From the NCBI GenBank assembly GCA_023386795.1, contig JAEWJB010000158.1, positions 1 to 64,000 of the forward strand: a DNA stretch of 64,000 nucleotides, in the 5' to 3' direction. This document shows, piece by piece, positions 1-8,833 of the stretch. This DNA comes from Pseudomonadota bacterium (GTDB lineage Bacteria > Pseudomonadota > Gammaproteobacteria > Xanthomonadales > Xanthomonadaceae). The position numbers and the translations under genes are program-made. Position 1 is the stretch's first letter. Every line of letters starts with the position of its first letter. Below the pieces are notes generated by a model. The model was not told the DNA's origin. It did no database searches and saw only the letters and a list, made by a program, of their open reading frames with translations.

Positions 1-4
1 CCCT

Positions 5-34
5 GTGCCCGGCGCCCCTCCCGGCGCCCGGCAC
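5..34 (-). terminator. terminator-like hairpin after the chemotaxis receptor
   Basis: A 12-base inverted repeat (5-16 against 23-34, one mismatch, six-base loop) lies just beyond the stop codon of the chemotaxis receptor at 45. There is no clear T-tract within the window, so rho-independent termination is only likely. Confidence 0.4.
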
Positions 35-44
35 GATGCTGTCG

Positions 45-2192
45 TCAGGCCGCGGCGGCGATGGCCGCCGCGCGGATCGCGCGACGAATCTCCGGCTCGC
101 TGGACAGGCGGAACATGCTCACCGCCTGTGTCAGTTCGCCGGCCTGGTCTTCCATCGCCCGTGCGGCGGCGGTGGCTTCCTCGACCAGCGCGGCGTTCTG
201 CTGCGTAGCCTCGTCCATCTGCGAGATGGTCTGGTTGACCTGTTCGATGCCGGCGGACTGCTCCTGCGAGGCCGCGGAAATCTCGGCCATGATGTCGGTC
301 ACGCGCTGCACCGAGGCGACGATCTCGCCCATGGTGGCCCCGGCCTGGTGCACCAGCGCCGAACCATCGGTCACCTTGTCGACCGAATCGTCGATCAGCT
401 GCTTGATCTCCTTGGCCGCGTTCGCCGAGCGTTGCGCCAGCGTGCGCACCTCCGAGGCGACCACCGCGAAGCCACGGCCCTGCTCGCCGGCACGCGCCGC
501 TTCCACCGCCGCGTTCAACGCCAGGATGTTGGTCTGGAACGAAATGCCGTCGATGACCGAGATGATCTCGGCGATCTTCTTCGAGGAGGCCTCGATGCTG
601 GCCATCGTGGTGACCACCTGGCCGACCACCGCGCCGCCCTGCGAAGCCACCGTTGCCGCGCCCTGCGCCAGCTGGTTGGCCTGGCGGGCGTGATCGGCGT
701 TCTGCTTCACGGTAGAGGTGAGTTCCTCCATCGAGGCAGCGGTCTCTTCCAGGTTGGCGGCCTGCTGCTCGGTGCGGCGGGAGAGGTCGCTGTTGCCTTC
801 GGCGATCTCGCCGGCGGCCAGGTTGATGCTGCTGCTGGCCTGCTGGATGCGGCCGACGATGTCCGTCAGCTGGCTCACCGAGACGTTGGCATCGTCGCGC
901 ATCCTGGCGAACACGCCATGGAAGTCGCCCTCCATGCGCTGGGTGAGGTCGCCTTCGGCGATGGCACGCAGCAGCGCGGACAGTGCCTGCAAGCTGCTCT
1001 CGGTGGTCCCCATGAGGCCGTTGAGGCTGCCGACCATCTCGCGGAACTCGTACTGGTAGCGGCTTTCGTCGCCACGGCGGGAGAAGTCGCCACGCCCGGC
1101 GGCTTGGGTCAGCTGGCGGATTTCACTGTTGATATCCGACAGGCTGCGCTTGACCGCATCCATGGCCTGGGTGATCGCCGCCTTCTCGCCGGGGAGTCGG
1201 TCCATGTCCACCGACAGGTCGCCGATGGCGTAGTGCTGGATGACATCGACCACCCGCATCTTCACGCCGATGTGCTGGGCCACGCACGCGTTGGCCTGTT
1301 GCACCATCTGCGCGTACTCGCCGGAGAAGGCCTTCTCGTTCATGCGGAAACTGATTTCGCCGATGTCATGGCGATGGGTCAGCTCGCGCTGCTCGGTGAT
1401 CAGGCGTTGCAGGGTGGAGGTCACGCGCTGCAGCGCTTCGGCCAGTTGGCCGACCTCGTCGCGGGTGGTGACGTGGATATGCCGCGACAGGTCGCCTTCG
1501 GCAACTGCCTGGGCCGCGGCGGCGGCCTCGATGATCGGGCGGATCACCGAGCGGCGCAGCCACACCGTGAGCGCGGCCAGCAGCAGCAAGGCACCCACGA
1601 CCATCAGGCTGCCGGCGAACACCAGCACGTTGCGCGCGTGTTGCGCCTTGGCGGCCAACGCCGCCTCCGAGCGCTGCTTGCTGCGCGCCGTGAGCTTGTC
1701 GAGCGTGACGCCGAGCGGGCGGTCCAGGCCGAGCACCAGCGCATCACCTGCGCTGGCGTCATAGCCGGCAGCCTCGAACGGCCCGAGCGCCTCGTGGTAC
1801 TTGGCGTCGAGCGCGCGGCGCTGTTCGCCGAACTGCCTGGCCAGCGCCTGCACTTGTGCATCGGCGATGCCCCCCACGCGCGCCGCGATCGCTTCGACCT
1901 GGCGGCCCTTCTCGTCGAAGGCGGCCAGGTGCTTGGCGCGCAGCTCGGCGTCGTGGCCGCGCAACAGCACGTTCTTCCATTCCTGCACCTGCAGGCGGAA
2001 CTCGCGTCCGAGCTGTTCGGACAGTGCCAACTGTTCCACTTCCGGCGGCAGGTCGCTGCCGAGGTTCACCCAGGCCGAGGCCAGCCCGGCGACACCACAC
2101 GTCAGCACGATCGCCAGGCCCACGCCCAGCGCTCCAAGCAATTTGGTCTGGATACCCACGAACGAGGATGAAGCGCGGACGGGAGAGCGCAT
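45..2192 (-). CDS. methyl-accepting chemotaxis protein
   Basis: A 715-residue transmembrane chemoreceptor that would signal through CheW/CheA to the flagellar motor. Membrane helices lie at about 18-40 and 188-212, enclosing a roughly 150-residue, mostly helical periplasmic domain of the four-helix-bundle type. HAMP-like modules follow (about 213-450), and then a long cytoplasmic coiled coil with the conserved signalling tip (EQGRGFAVVASEVRTLAQRS). No C-terminal CheR/CheB-tethering pentapeptide is seen; the tail is alanine-rich. The ligand cannot be told from sequence. No chemotaxis genes flank it, but a sigma-28-like promoter precedes it. The first ATG is used; no strong Shine-Dalgarno sequence supports it. 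Confidence 0.93.
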   Translation of the reverse strand: MRSPVRASSSFVGIQTKLLGALGVGLAIVLTCGVAGLASAWVNLGSDLPPEVEQLALSEQLGREFRLQVQEWKNVLLRGHDAELRAKHLAAFDEKGRQVEAIAARVGGIADAQVQALARQFGEQRRALDAKYHEALGPFEAAGYDASAGDALVLGLDRPLGVTLDKLTARSKQRSEAALAAKAQHARNVLVFAGSLMVVGALLLLAALTVWLRRSVIRPIIEAAAAAQAVAEGDLSRHIHVTTRDEVGQLAEALQRVTSTLQRLITEQRELTHRHDIGEISFRMNEKAFSGEYAQMVQQANACVAQHIGVKMRVVDVIQHYAIGDLSVDMDRLPGEKAAITQAMDAVKRSLSDINSEIRQLTQAAGRGDFSRRGDESRYQYEFREMVGSLNGLMGTTESSLQALSALLRAIAEGDLTQRMEGDFHGVFARMRDDANVSVSQLTDIVGRIQQASSSINLAAGEIAEGNSDLSRRTEQQAANLEETAASMEELTSTVKQNADHARQANQLAQGAATVASQGGAVVGQVVTTMASIEASSKKIAEIISVIDGISFQTNILALNAAVEAARAGEQGRGFAVVASEVRTLAQRSANAAKEIKQLIDDSVDKVTDGSALVHQAGATMGEIVASVQRVTDIMAEISAASQEQSAGIEQVNQTISQMDEATQQNAALVEEATAAARAMEDQAGELTQAVSMFRLSSEPEIRRAIRAAAIAAAA

Positions 2193-2225
2193 GGCAGGGC
2201 TCGCTTGGCTGGCAACGGTTTCCAG

Positions 2226-2252
2226 CTATCGGCGCACCCTGGACTGCCTTGA
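2226..2252 (-). promoter_or_regulatory. sigma-28 (FliA) type promoter of the chemoreceptor
   Basis: Read on the minus strand, TCAAGGCA, 11 bases, then GCCGATAG. This matches the flagellar sigma factor consensus (TCAAG/TAAAG, about 11-12 bases, GCCGATA). Transcription would start some 25-30 bases upstream of the receptor ATG at 2192. The match is by eye. Confidence 0.65.
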
Positions 2253-2394
2253 GGTGGGTTTGTGCATGAATACGGACAATCTGGCCGAGAACTGCGGGTT
2301 TGCGCACAAAACACCCGCAACATTCGATATGCATTTTCGGCAAAGCGGAACAGTTCATGCGGCGGCACCTGCAGATGCCGCCGCCGATGTTCGA

Positions 2395-3444
2395 TCAGCT
2401 GGCCGATCCGCGCCCGATGCCGGAGGAGACCCGCCAGATGTCCACATGGCCATCGCCGGCGTAGCGGTCGATGGCGGCCAGCTCATCGGCGCTGAAATCC
2501 AGCCGCTTCACCGCGTCCAGCGAATTGTCGAGCTGGGCCACGGTACGCGCGCCGATCAGCGCGGAAGTCACGCGCGGATCGCGCAGCACCCAGGCGATGG
2601 CCAACTGCGCCAGCGATTGCCCGCGTGCAGCGGCGATCTCGTTCAACGCACGAATCCTCTCCAGGTTGTCGGCGCTGAGCATGCGTTGCTTGAGCGAGCC
2701 GTCGCGGCTGGCGCGCGCATCGTCCGGCACGCCCTTGAGGTATTTGTCGCTGAGCATGCCCTGGGCCAGCGGGGAGAAAGCGATGCAGCCCACGCCCAGT
2801 TCCGCCAGTGCCGGCAGCAGGCCCTGCTCGATGTCGCGGTTGAGCATGGAGTAATTGGGCTGATGGATGAGCAGCGGCATGCCCTCGCTGCGCAGGATCG
2901 CCTCGGCCTTGCGGGTCAGTTCCGGCGAATAGGAGGAGATGCCCACGTACAGCGCCTTGCCCTGGCGGTGCAGGTGCGCGAGCGCGCCCATGGTTTCCTC
3001 CAGCGGCGTGTCGGCATCGACGCGGTGCGAGTAGAAGATGTCCACGTACTCCAGCCCCATGCGACGCAGGCTCTGCTCGCAACTGGCCAGCACGTGCTTG
3101 CGCGAACCACTCGGACCGCCGTAGGGGCCGGGCCACATGTCCCAGCCGGCCTTGGTGGAGATCACCAGTTCGTCGCGATGCGCGGCGAAGTCGCTGGCGA
3201 ACCAGCGGCCGAAGTTCTCCTCGGCCGAGCCGTAGGGCGGGCCGTAGTTGTTGGCCAGGTCGAAGTGCGTGACCCCGCGGTCGAAGGCGCGGCGCAGCAT
3301 GGCCCGGCCGGTTTCGAACACGTCCACGCCGCCGAAGTTCTGCCACAGGCCCAGCGACACCGCCGGCAACACCAGCCCGCTGCCACCCACGCGGCGATAA
3401 GGCATGCGACCGTCGTAGCGGGCGGGATCGGCGATGTAGGACAT
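2395..3444 (-). CDS. aldo/keto reductase (YghZ/Gpr-like)
   Basis: A 349-residue NADPH-dependent aldo/keto reductase of the Kv-beta/YghZ subgroup, which reduces small aldehydes such as L-glyceraldehyde 3-phosphate or methylglyoxal. The TIM-barrel catalytic tetrad is visible: Asp and Tyr in THFDLANNYGPPYGSAE, Lys in VISTKAGWDMWPG and His in DIFYSHRVD. The N-terminus (MPYRRVGGSGL) and the GGPSGSRKH loop are typical of the subgroup. It is transcribed alone, between a chemoreceptor and an autotransporter. The exact substrate is unknown. Confidence 0.9.
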   Translation of the reverse strand: MSYIADPARYDGRMPYRRVGGSGLVLPAVSLGLWQNFGGVDVFETGRAMLRRAFDRGVTHFDLANNYGPPYGSAEENFGRWFASDFAAHRDELVISTKAGWDMWPGPYGGPSGSRKHVLASCEQSLRRMGLEYVDIFYSHRVDADTPLEETMGALAHLHRQGKALYVGISSYSPELTRKAEAILRSEGMPLLIHQPNYSMLNRDIEQGLLPALAELGVGCIAFSPLAQGMLSDKYLKGVPDDARASRDGSLKQRMLSADNLERIRALNEIAAARGQSLAQLAIAWVLRDPRVTSALIGARTVAQLDNSLDAVKRLDFSADELAAIDRYAGDGHVDIWRVSSGIGRGSAS

Positions 3445-3516
3445 GGAACGGCTCCAGAAAGGCGGGGGCCCTACTTTAAGAGCCTCGCCCGCCCGGCGGA
3501 ACGGTCCGCGTGGCCA

Positions 3517-6500
3517 TCACCAGTTCCAGCGCAGCCCCACCTTGCCGTCCCACGCATCGAAGTCGCGGTCAAAGCTCTTCTGGTAGCCGATGTTGGCGTA
3601 CAGCGTGGTCGAAGCACCCCACTGCCAGGTCATGCCGGCATTGAGCTGCCACCACGTGCCCTCGAGGCTGGCCTCGAAGGGTACGTAGCCGTCGGCCGAG
3701 GAGAACTCGGTCACCGGCTGTCCGCGGAATTCGTGCCAGCCGTTGAGCCGCAGCCAGCCGGTGAACAGGCGGCGGATGCCTTCGTCGGTGGGTTCGAGCG
3801 TCCAGGTGTTGGCCCAGCGCAGGCCCAGCCGGGCGGCCAGCGAGTCCATATCGCGGAAGCGGATGATGGCCGCCGGGTCACGGCTTTCGTCGCGGTCGAT
3901 GCGCTGGTAGATCACCTGGATCTGCGGTTCGAGCAATTCGCTCTTGTCTTCGTGGAAAAGCCTGGGCCAGCCGGCTTCCAGCGAAGCGGCCCAGCCGAAA
4001 CTGTCGCGGTCGAGCAGGATGCCGTTGCTGGAGCGCGACTTGGCCTTGCCCCAGGTGCCCTGCCATACGGCATCCAGGTATTGGCCTTCCTGGCCGTAAC
4101 GCGTCCAGTACAGGCCCAGCGAGGTGCCACGCACTTCGTTTCGGCCGGCCATCACGCCGTCATAGTTGACGACGTCGCTGCGGATGCGACCCTGACCGAC
4201 ATACAGGCCGGCGTGGTCGCGCTTGCCATCGTCGTGTTCCTCCGCATAGGCATCGACGCCGGCCTGCACGGCCAGGATGTCGTAGTCGTAGCGCGGGCCG
4301 CCCGCCTCGTAGATGCCGCGCCGGCTGCCTTCGACATCGCCGTTCTCGCCGATCACGCGCACCCAGGCGCCATTGAACCCGCGGTCCTGACGCAGGTCGC
4401 CGCGCGCGCGCAGTTGTTCCTGCTCGCCTACGCGCTCGTGCAGGTTGCCCAGCGTCGCCCAACCGTAGCGCAAGGCCATGGCGGGCAGTGCGGTGTACAG
4501 CGAAACCTCGGCGCGATAGTCCGGGGTGGGTTCCGGTCCGGGCTCCGGCGGATCGGGTGGAGTCGGCGGGGTGACCTCGGGCTCGGGCACCACCGGCGGG
4601 GGCTCGGGGTCCGGCCCCGGCTCGGGCGCGGGCGGATCCGGTGGCGGGGGTGATGGCGGGTCGGGCGGCGGCGGTGGGGGAGGAGGGGGTGGAGGCGGAG
4701 GCGGCGGGGGTGGCACGGGAGGCGGGCAGATGTGCTCGGGTGCGCCGGGCGTGCTGCAATCCAGGGTCGAACGCAGGAACCAGTCCTGTTCGGTGCCGGC
4801 CGCGCTCCCTCCGCGATACAGGCGGTAGTTGTAAGGCCCGGCCAACAGCAACTGGTTGTTGGTGAACGCGCCCGGATCGGTGGTGGCGCCGTTGAGCGTG
4901 GCCACCACGCGGATGCCGTCGCCGAGCGTCAGCGCGCCACCGCCGCCGCTGTTGTGGATTTCCAGTGCGCTCTGCCCGGTGGCGGTGCCGCCATCGAGGA
5001 TGAGTTGGTCGGTAGGCGAGTCATCCTCGGCCAGCCAGGTGTTCATCGCGATGACGCTGCCGGGGGTGCCGGTGTAGGACTGGGTGTAGAGATGCTTGTA
5101 GACGTCGTTGACCGGCTCGGTGAACTCGATGCGGCCCTGGTTGCTCACCAGGCCGGAAAGGTTGGAGATTTCCGGGATCGTCCAGACACTGGTCGCGTCG
5201 ATGGTGGCGTTGCTCAGGTCCCACGCCTGGCCGGTCCAGTGGGAATGGTCCAACAGCGTGATGTTGGTGGTGGCGTTGGTCGCACCACCGGCCAGGCCGG
5301 TGAGCGTGCTGCGCGTGGCCACCAACTCGGCCAGCGTGGCGTTGCCGGTGCCGTTCATTTCGCCGCCGAACAACAGGGCCTGGGTGCCATTGACGGTGGT
5401 GTCGGTGAGCGTGGCACTGAAGGGGCCATAGGCGTAGAACGCCGCTCCGCTCGCCTGCATCGAGCCACCCTGCATCGTGAAGCGGTTCTGGTAGCCGGGC
5501 GCCTGGTTCACCGTATAGACACCGTCCGCATTGCCGGTCGTGGTCACCGTGCTGTCGACCAGGTGGACCTCGTTGTCCCCGGTGATCTGGGTAGCGCTGC
5601 CGTAATTCCACATGTAGAACGCCTCGTAACCGCCTTCGTTGCGGAAGGTGGTGCCGGTGGCGTTGACGATGGCACGCGCATACGTGGTGACCGTGGCCGA
5701 TTGGGCACCGGTGGTGGTCACGCTGTCGCCATTGAGGTTGGCGGTGCTGGTGTTGCCGTTCTGCCCCAGGTACAGGCCATGGCCGGCGGTGGTGGTATTG
5801 GTCCAGGTGGTGCCGCTGCTGTTGAGCGTGCCACCGAGCACCAGGCCGGCCGCACGCCAGCTCGGTGCGCCGGCGCCGCCGAAGATCGGCCCGGCCGACA
5901 TCGAGCTGCTGGCGGAGAAGATGTAGCGCTGGCCATTTCTCTGGGAGGTGACGCCGATGCGGCTGGCGCCGCTGACGTTGACCGTCGAATTGGGTTGTAC
6001 CCAGATGCCCAGCCCGACGCCGGGCCCTTGCACGATGAAATTCTCCACGCTGATCTGGCCGCCGTTCTGCGCGACCAGCCCGGTACCGGCGACACTGCCG
6101 GCCGTGTCGTTGAACGTGGCGGTGACATTGCGCAGCACCGAATCGGTGGCCGCGCCATCCACCGTGACACCGACCGAGTTGGCACCGTTGAACGTCAGCG
6201 AGAGGGCGGCATTGGTATCGATATGCCCGCCGCCGTACAGGTACATGCCCATCGAGCCGGCGCCCTGGAAGACGATCGGCAAGGCGCTGTTGACCACGAT
6301 GCGTGCGCCGGTTCCCTGCACGCCCAGCCCGATGGGGTTGGCGGCCGCGCCGGCGCGGCCGATGTAGAGGCGGTTGGCGCCGGAGAGTGTGACCAGGCCC
6401 GTGCCGTCCACGCCGATGCCGCTGCCCTGGGTGCCGCTGGTCAGGGTCGGATCGTTGTAGCGCGTATCGCTGAGGGTGATGCTGCCCGCGCTGGCGCCGG

Positions 6501-6918
6501 CCAGCAGGCCTATGCCGGTGATGGCGACATTGCCTCCGACCAGCGTGATCGCGCCCCCGTCCGCGAACATCGCCCGCCCGTTGGCCGTACGTAGATTGAC
6601 GCCGCGGGGAACATCGATGGTGCCGCTGGTGGCATGCAACGCCACGCCGCTGGTCGTCTGCACCGTGATCGCCCCGGGGCTTCCGCCGCTCTGCATGTCC
6701 AGCGTCGCGTTGCCGCCATTGGCGCGCACGCCATCGCTGGCGCCGGTGGTGATCGTCGTGTTGCCGACCACCAGCGTCTCGCCGGAGCTGGCGGTGACGG
6801 TCGATGTCACTGTCCCAGGCCCTACCTGCGTCTGCGCCTGCGCCGACATGGGCGATAGCGCGCCCTGGACGAGGGCCAGCGCGATGCCCGTGGACAAAGC
6901 CGTGTGCCGGTATCTCAT
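3517..6918 (-). CDS. autotransporter with beta-helix passenger and proline-rich linker
   Basis: A type Va secreted surface protein of 1133 residues. A signal peptide (cleavage likely after AQA near residue 28) precedes a long Ser/Thr/Gly/Asn-rich passenger made of short beta-helical repeats. A linker of nearly pure proline with some Asp/Glu (coded by 4530-4730) leads to a C-terminal beta-barrel of about 280 residues ending in an aromatic residue (VGLRWNW). The start at 6918 is chosen because GGAG lies seven bases upstream and the signal peptide begins there; an in-frame ATG at 6972 would add a non-signal-like extension. A LuxR-type response regulator gene is divergent. Adhesion or aggregation is plausible, but no ligand can be named. 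Confidence 0.9.
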   Translation of the reverse strand: MRYRHTALSTGIALALVQGALSPMSAQAQTQVGPGTVTSTVTASSGETLVVGNTTITTGASDGVRANGGNATLDMQSGGSPGAITVQTTSGVALHATSGTIDVPRGVNLRTANGRAMFADGGAITLVGGNVAITGIGLLAGASAGSITLSDTRYNDPTLTSGTQGSGIGVDGTGLVTLSGANRLYIGRAGAAANPIGLGVQGTGARIVVNSALPIVFQGAGSMGMYLYGGGHIDTNAALSLTFNGANSVGVTVDGAATDSVLRNVTATFNDTAGSVAGTGLVAQNGGQISVENFIVQGPGVGLGIWVQPNSTVNVSGASRIGVTSQRNGQRYIFSASSSMSAGPIFGGAGAPSWRAAGLVLGGTLNSSGTTWTNTTTAGHGLYLGQNGNTSTANLNGDSVTTTGAQSATVTTYARAIVNATGTTFRNEGGYEAFYMWNYGSATQITGDNEVHLVDSTVTTTGNADGVYTVNQAPGYQNRFTMQGGSMQASGAAFYAYGPFSATLTDTTVNGTQALLFGGEMNGTGNATLAELVATRSTLTGLAGGATNATTNITLLDHSHWTGQAWDLSNATIDATSVWTIPEISNLSGLVSNQGRIEFTEPVNDVYKHLYTQSYTGTPGSVIAMNTWLAEDDSPTDQLILDGGTATGQSALEIHNSGGGGALTLGDGIRVVATLNGATTDPGAFTNNQLLLAGPYNYRLYRGGSAAGTEQDWFLRSTLDCSTPGAPEHICPPPVPPPPPPPPPPPPPPPPPDPPSPPPPDPPAPEPGPDPEPPPVVPEPEVTPPTPPDPPEPGPEPTPDYRAEVSLYTALPAMALRYGWATLGNLHERVGEQEQLRARGDLRQDRGFNGAWVRVIGENGDVEGSRRGIYEAGGPRYDYDILAVQAGVDAYAEEHDDGKRDHAGLYVGQGRIRSDVVNYDGVMAGRNEVRGTSLGLYWTRYGQEGQYLDAVWQGTWGKAKSRSSNGILLDRDSFGWAASLEAGWPRLFHEDKSELLEPQIQVIYQRIDRDESRDPAAIIRFRDMDSLAARLGLRWANTWTLEPTDEGIRRLFTGWLRLNGWHEFRGQPVTEFSSADGYVPFEASLEGTWWQLNAGMTWQWGASTTLYANIGYQKSFDRDFDAWDGKVGLRWNW

Positions 6919-7162
6919 CGTGGCGCTCCGTCGCAGATGCTGGTTGCGACGTTGGTCATGCCGAGTCGGCACCGCAACCGAGCATGTACGGGACTTGTCT
7001 AAGTAAAACTACCTAAGTGTGCGAGAGCGGCGTGAAGACATCACGCCGCCGCGCGAAGCCTCGGAGTGCCAGGCGGGTGCCTCGCACCCAGTCCGCCGTT
7101 TTTCCATAGCCGCTTCGGCAGGCAGCCTTCAACCTCGCAGCCATCGGGAGCGAGGGTTAAGC
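6919..7162. promoter_or_regulatory. divergent regulatory region, autotransporter / LuxR regulator
   Basis: This intergenic stretch serves two divergent genes. It contains a direct repeat of CTAAGT at 6999-7004 and 7013-7018 in an AT-richer patch, and a perfect nine-base-pair stem (7027-7035 with 7041-7049, loop AGACA). The repeats could be binding sites for the adjacent regulator and the stem could act in the leader of either transcript; both are inference. Confidence 0.4.
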
Positions 7163-7786
7163 GTGGCGGCTGCTTCACATCCGGCCGGGGAAGGCCGAAC
7201 CATCATCGTGGCCGACGATCACCGGATCGTGGCCGAGGGCATTGCGGCGCTTCTGGTCCAAGCCCAGTGGAACGTGGAACTGGTCAGCGATGGCGCCGAG
7301 TTGCTGCGTCGCTGCAGCGCACGCGACTACACGCTGGCGATCATCGACCTGTCGATGCCGAGGGTGGATGGAATCGCCGTGCTGCGCGCCGCGCGCGCCA
7401 CCGCGCTGCGGACGCCGCTGATGGTGGTCTCCATGCATACCGAGGCGGAGTTCGTGCGCAGGGCGCTGGCCGAAGGCGCGCGCGCGTACGTCAGCAAGGC
7501 CATGGCCGTCGAGGACCTGCACAACGCGGTCAATGCGATTTCGCAGGGGCGGCAATATGTGTCCCCCAGCATCCGGCTCCCGGCCACGCCGCGGACGCTC
7601 ACCGAACGCCAACTGGAAATCGCACGCCTGCTGGGCCAGGGGATGCGGGCCAAGGAGGTGGCCTACGCACTGGGCCTGTCGACCCGTACCGTCGAGTCGC
7701 ACAAATACGCGGCCATGCAGAAATTCGACGTCGCCACGGTGATGGACCTGATTCGCGCGCTGCGCTCGGAGGGCTTGATCTCCTAG
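7163..7786 (+). CDS. LuxR-family response regulator
   Basis: A 207-residue two-component response regulator of the NarL/FixJ type. The receiver domain shows the acidic pair in IIVADDH, the phospho-acceptor Asp near residue 62 (AIIDLSMPRVDG) and the conserved Lys (YVSKAMA). A LuxR helix-turn-helix follows (TLTERQLEIARLLGQGM...LSTRTVESHK). The GTG start at 7163 is preferred because GAGGG lies six bases upstream; the frame runs back to 7019. No histidine kinase is nearby, so it is an orphan. Its divergent position suggests that it controls the autotransporter. Its stop codon overlaps the stop of the converging AraC gene. Confidence 0.88.
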   Translation: MAAASHPAGEGRTIIVADDHRIVAEGIAALLVQAQWNVELVSDGAELLRRCSARDYTLAIIDLSMPRVDGIAVLRAARATALRTPLMVVSMHTEAEFVRRALAEGARAYVSKAMAVEDLHNAVNAISQGRQYVSPSIRLPATPRTLTERQLEIARLLGQGMRAKEVAYALGLSTRTVESHKYAAMQKFDVATVMDLIRALRSEGLIS

Positions 7787-8745
7787 GTCGCTCCGCGGGC
7801 CATGGGGGCGGTTCTGGCCTGAGCCAGGTCCGCGGAGGGCAGCGTGCCGTACAGGCGCCGGTACTGCCCGGCAAAGCGACCCAGGTCCCATACGCCATAA
7901 CGCGCGCAGATGGCGGTGACGGTGTCTGTGGCGCGCGCGCGGCGCATGGCCTGGTGGATGGCCTGCATCCTCCGCTTCATCAGGTATTGGTGCGGCGCCA
8001 AGCCGATCTGCTCCACGAACAGCGTGCGCAGCGTTCGATCCGACAGGCCGGTCAGCGCACACAGGTCTTCCACCGTCGGAAATTCCAGCAGGCGCTGCTC
8101 CACCCAGGCCATGCACCGGGCCACCAGACGGTGCCGGCGATCCCGCCGCTGGCGCGGTTGCTTTGCCTGTCCGGCGGAAGCAAAGGCCAGGAATATCGCT
8201 TCCAGCAGCTGTTGCGCGCCCTGCCTGCGCGCGATGTCCGGCGCCAGCGGCGAGGGAATGGCACTGGCCGCCGCACGCAGGCGCCCGGCCAGCGACACGA
8301 GGTCCTGCAATACCGGTGTCGGCAGGTCGATCACTGCAGCGTTCGCCAGCAGGCCGGTCAGCACGGGATCGTCGGGGTGGAAGCGGTGGCGCACCGACGC
8401 CAGCGGGATGTGGATACCCAGCCAATCGGTCACCGCATCGGTACGCAGCAGGTAATCGTGGCCGGGAGCCAGCAGCCCGATCCGTCCCGGGCCGATGCGC
8501 TCGCCCCCCAGCGCCACCGCATCCGGGGGCGAGAGCGGGAGATACAGGCTGAGCTGGTCCAGGGGCACGGCGCCATGGAACACGTTCACCGCCCCACCGC
8601 GTACCCGCATCACAGTGACGTCGCCCAGCGGCAGGATGCGCAGCCGCCACGTCCGCACGGTTCGCTTGGTCTGGAGATACCGGCCCTGCACCGCGGGCAG
8701 TGAAGCCACGAAGGTCTCGAAATCGTCGCAGGCCAGATCAAGCAT
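7783..8745 (-). CDS. AraC-family transcriptional regulator
   Basis: A 320-residue regulator with an N-terminal ligand/dimer domain resembling the AraC-binding-like cupin, and a C-terminal double helix-turn-helix (about 215-305; the second helix region contains AICARYGVWDLGRFAGQYRRLYG). The arrangement resembles EutR-type activators. The start is the ATG at 8745 because the upstream extension is not protein-like; no strong ribosome-binding site is present. It lies downstream of a second AraC gene on the same strand. The inducer is unknown. Confidence 0.85.
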   Translation of the reverse strand: MLDLACDDFETFVASLPAVQGRYLQTKRTVRTWRLRILPLGDVTVMRVRGGAVNVFHGAVPLDQLSLYLPLSPPDAVALGGERIGPGRIGLLAPGHDYLLRTDAVTDWLGIHIPLASVRHRFHPDDPVLTGLLANAAVIDLPTPVLQDLVSLAGRLRAAASAIPSPLAPDIARRQGAQQLLEAIFLAFASAGQAKQPRQRRDRRHRLVARCMAWVEQRLLEFPTVEDLCALTGLSDRTLRTLFVEQIGLAPHQYLMKRRMQAIHQAMRRARATDTVTAICARYGVWDLGRFAGQYRRLYGTLPSADLAQARTAPMARGAT

Positions 8746-8833
8746 GTCGGCACCGGGAGACCGTTTGCGGACAAGGATGATGCAGGCATCGACGGCGGGT
8801 GTCACCCGGTGCTTCCTCGACCAACGCGTTGCT

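Noticed and set aside
1801..4653. 950-codon plus-strand frame opposite the chemoreceptor, reductase and autotransporter
   Set aside because: It spans three genes on the other strand and has low-complexity GC-driven composition; it is a shadow.
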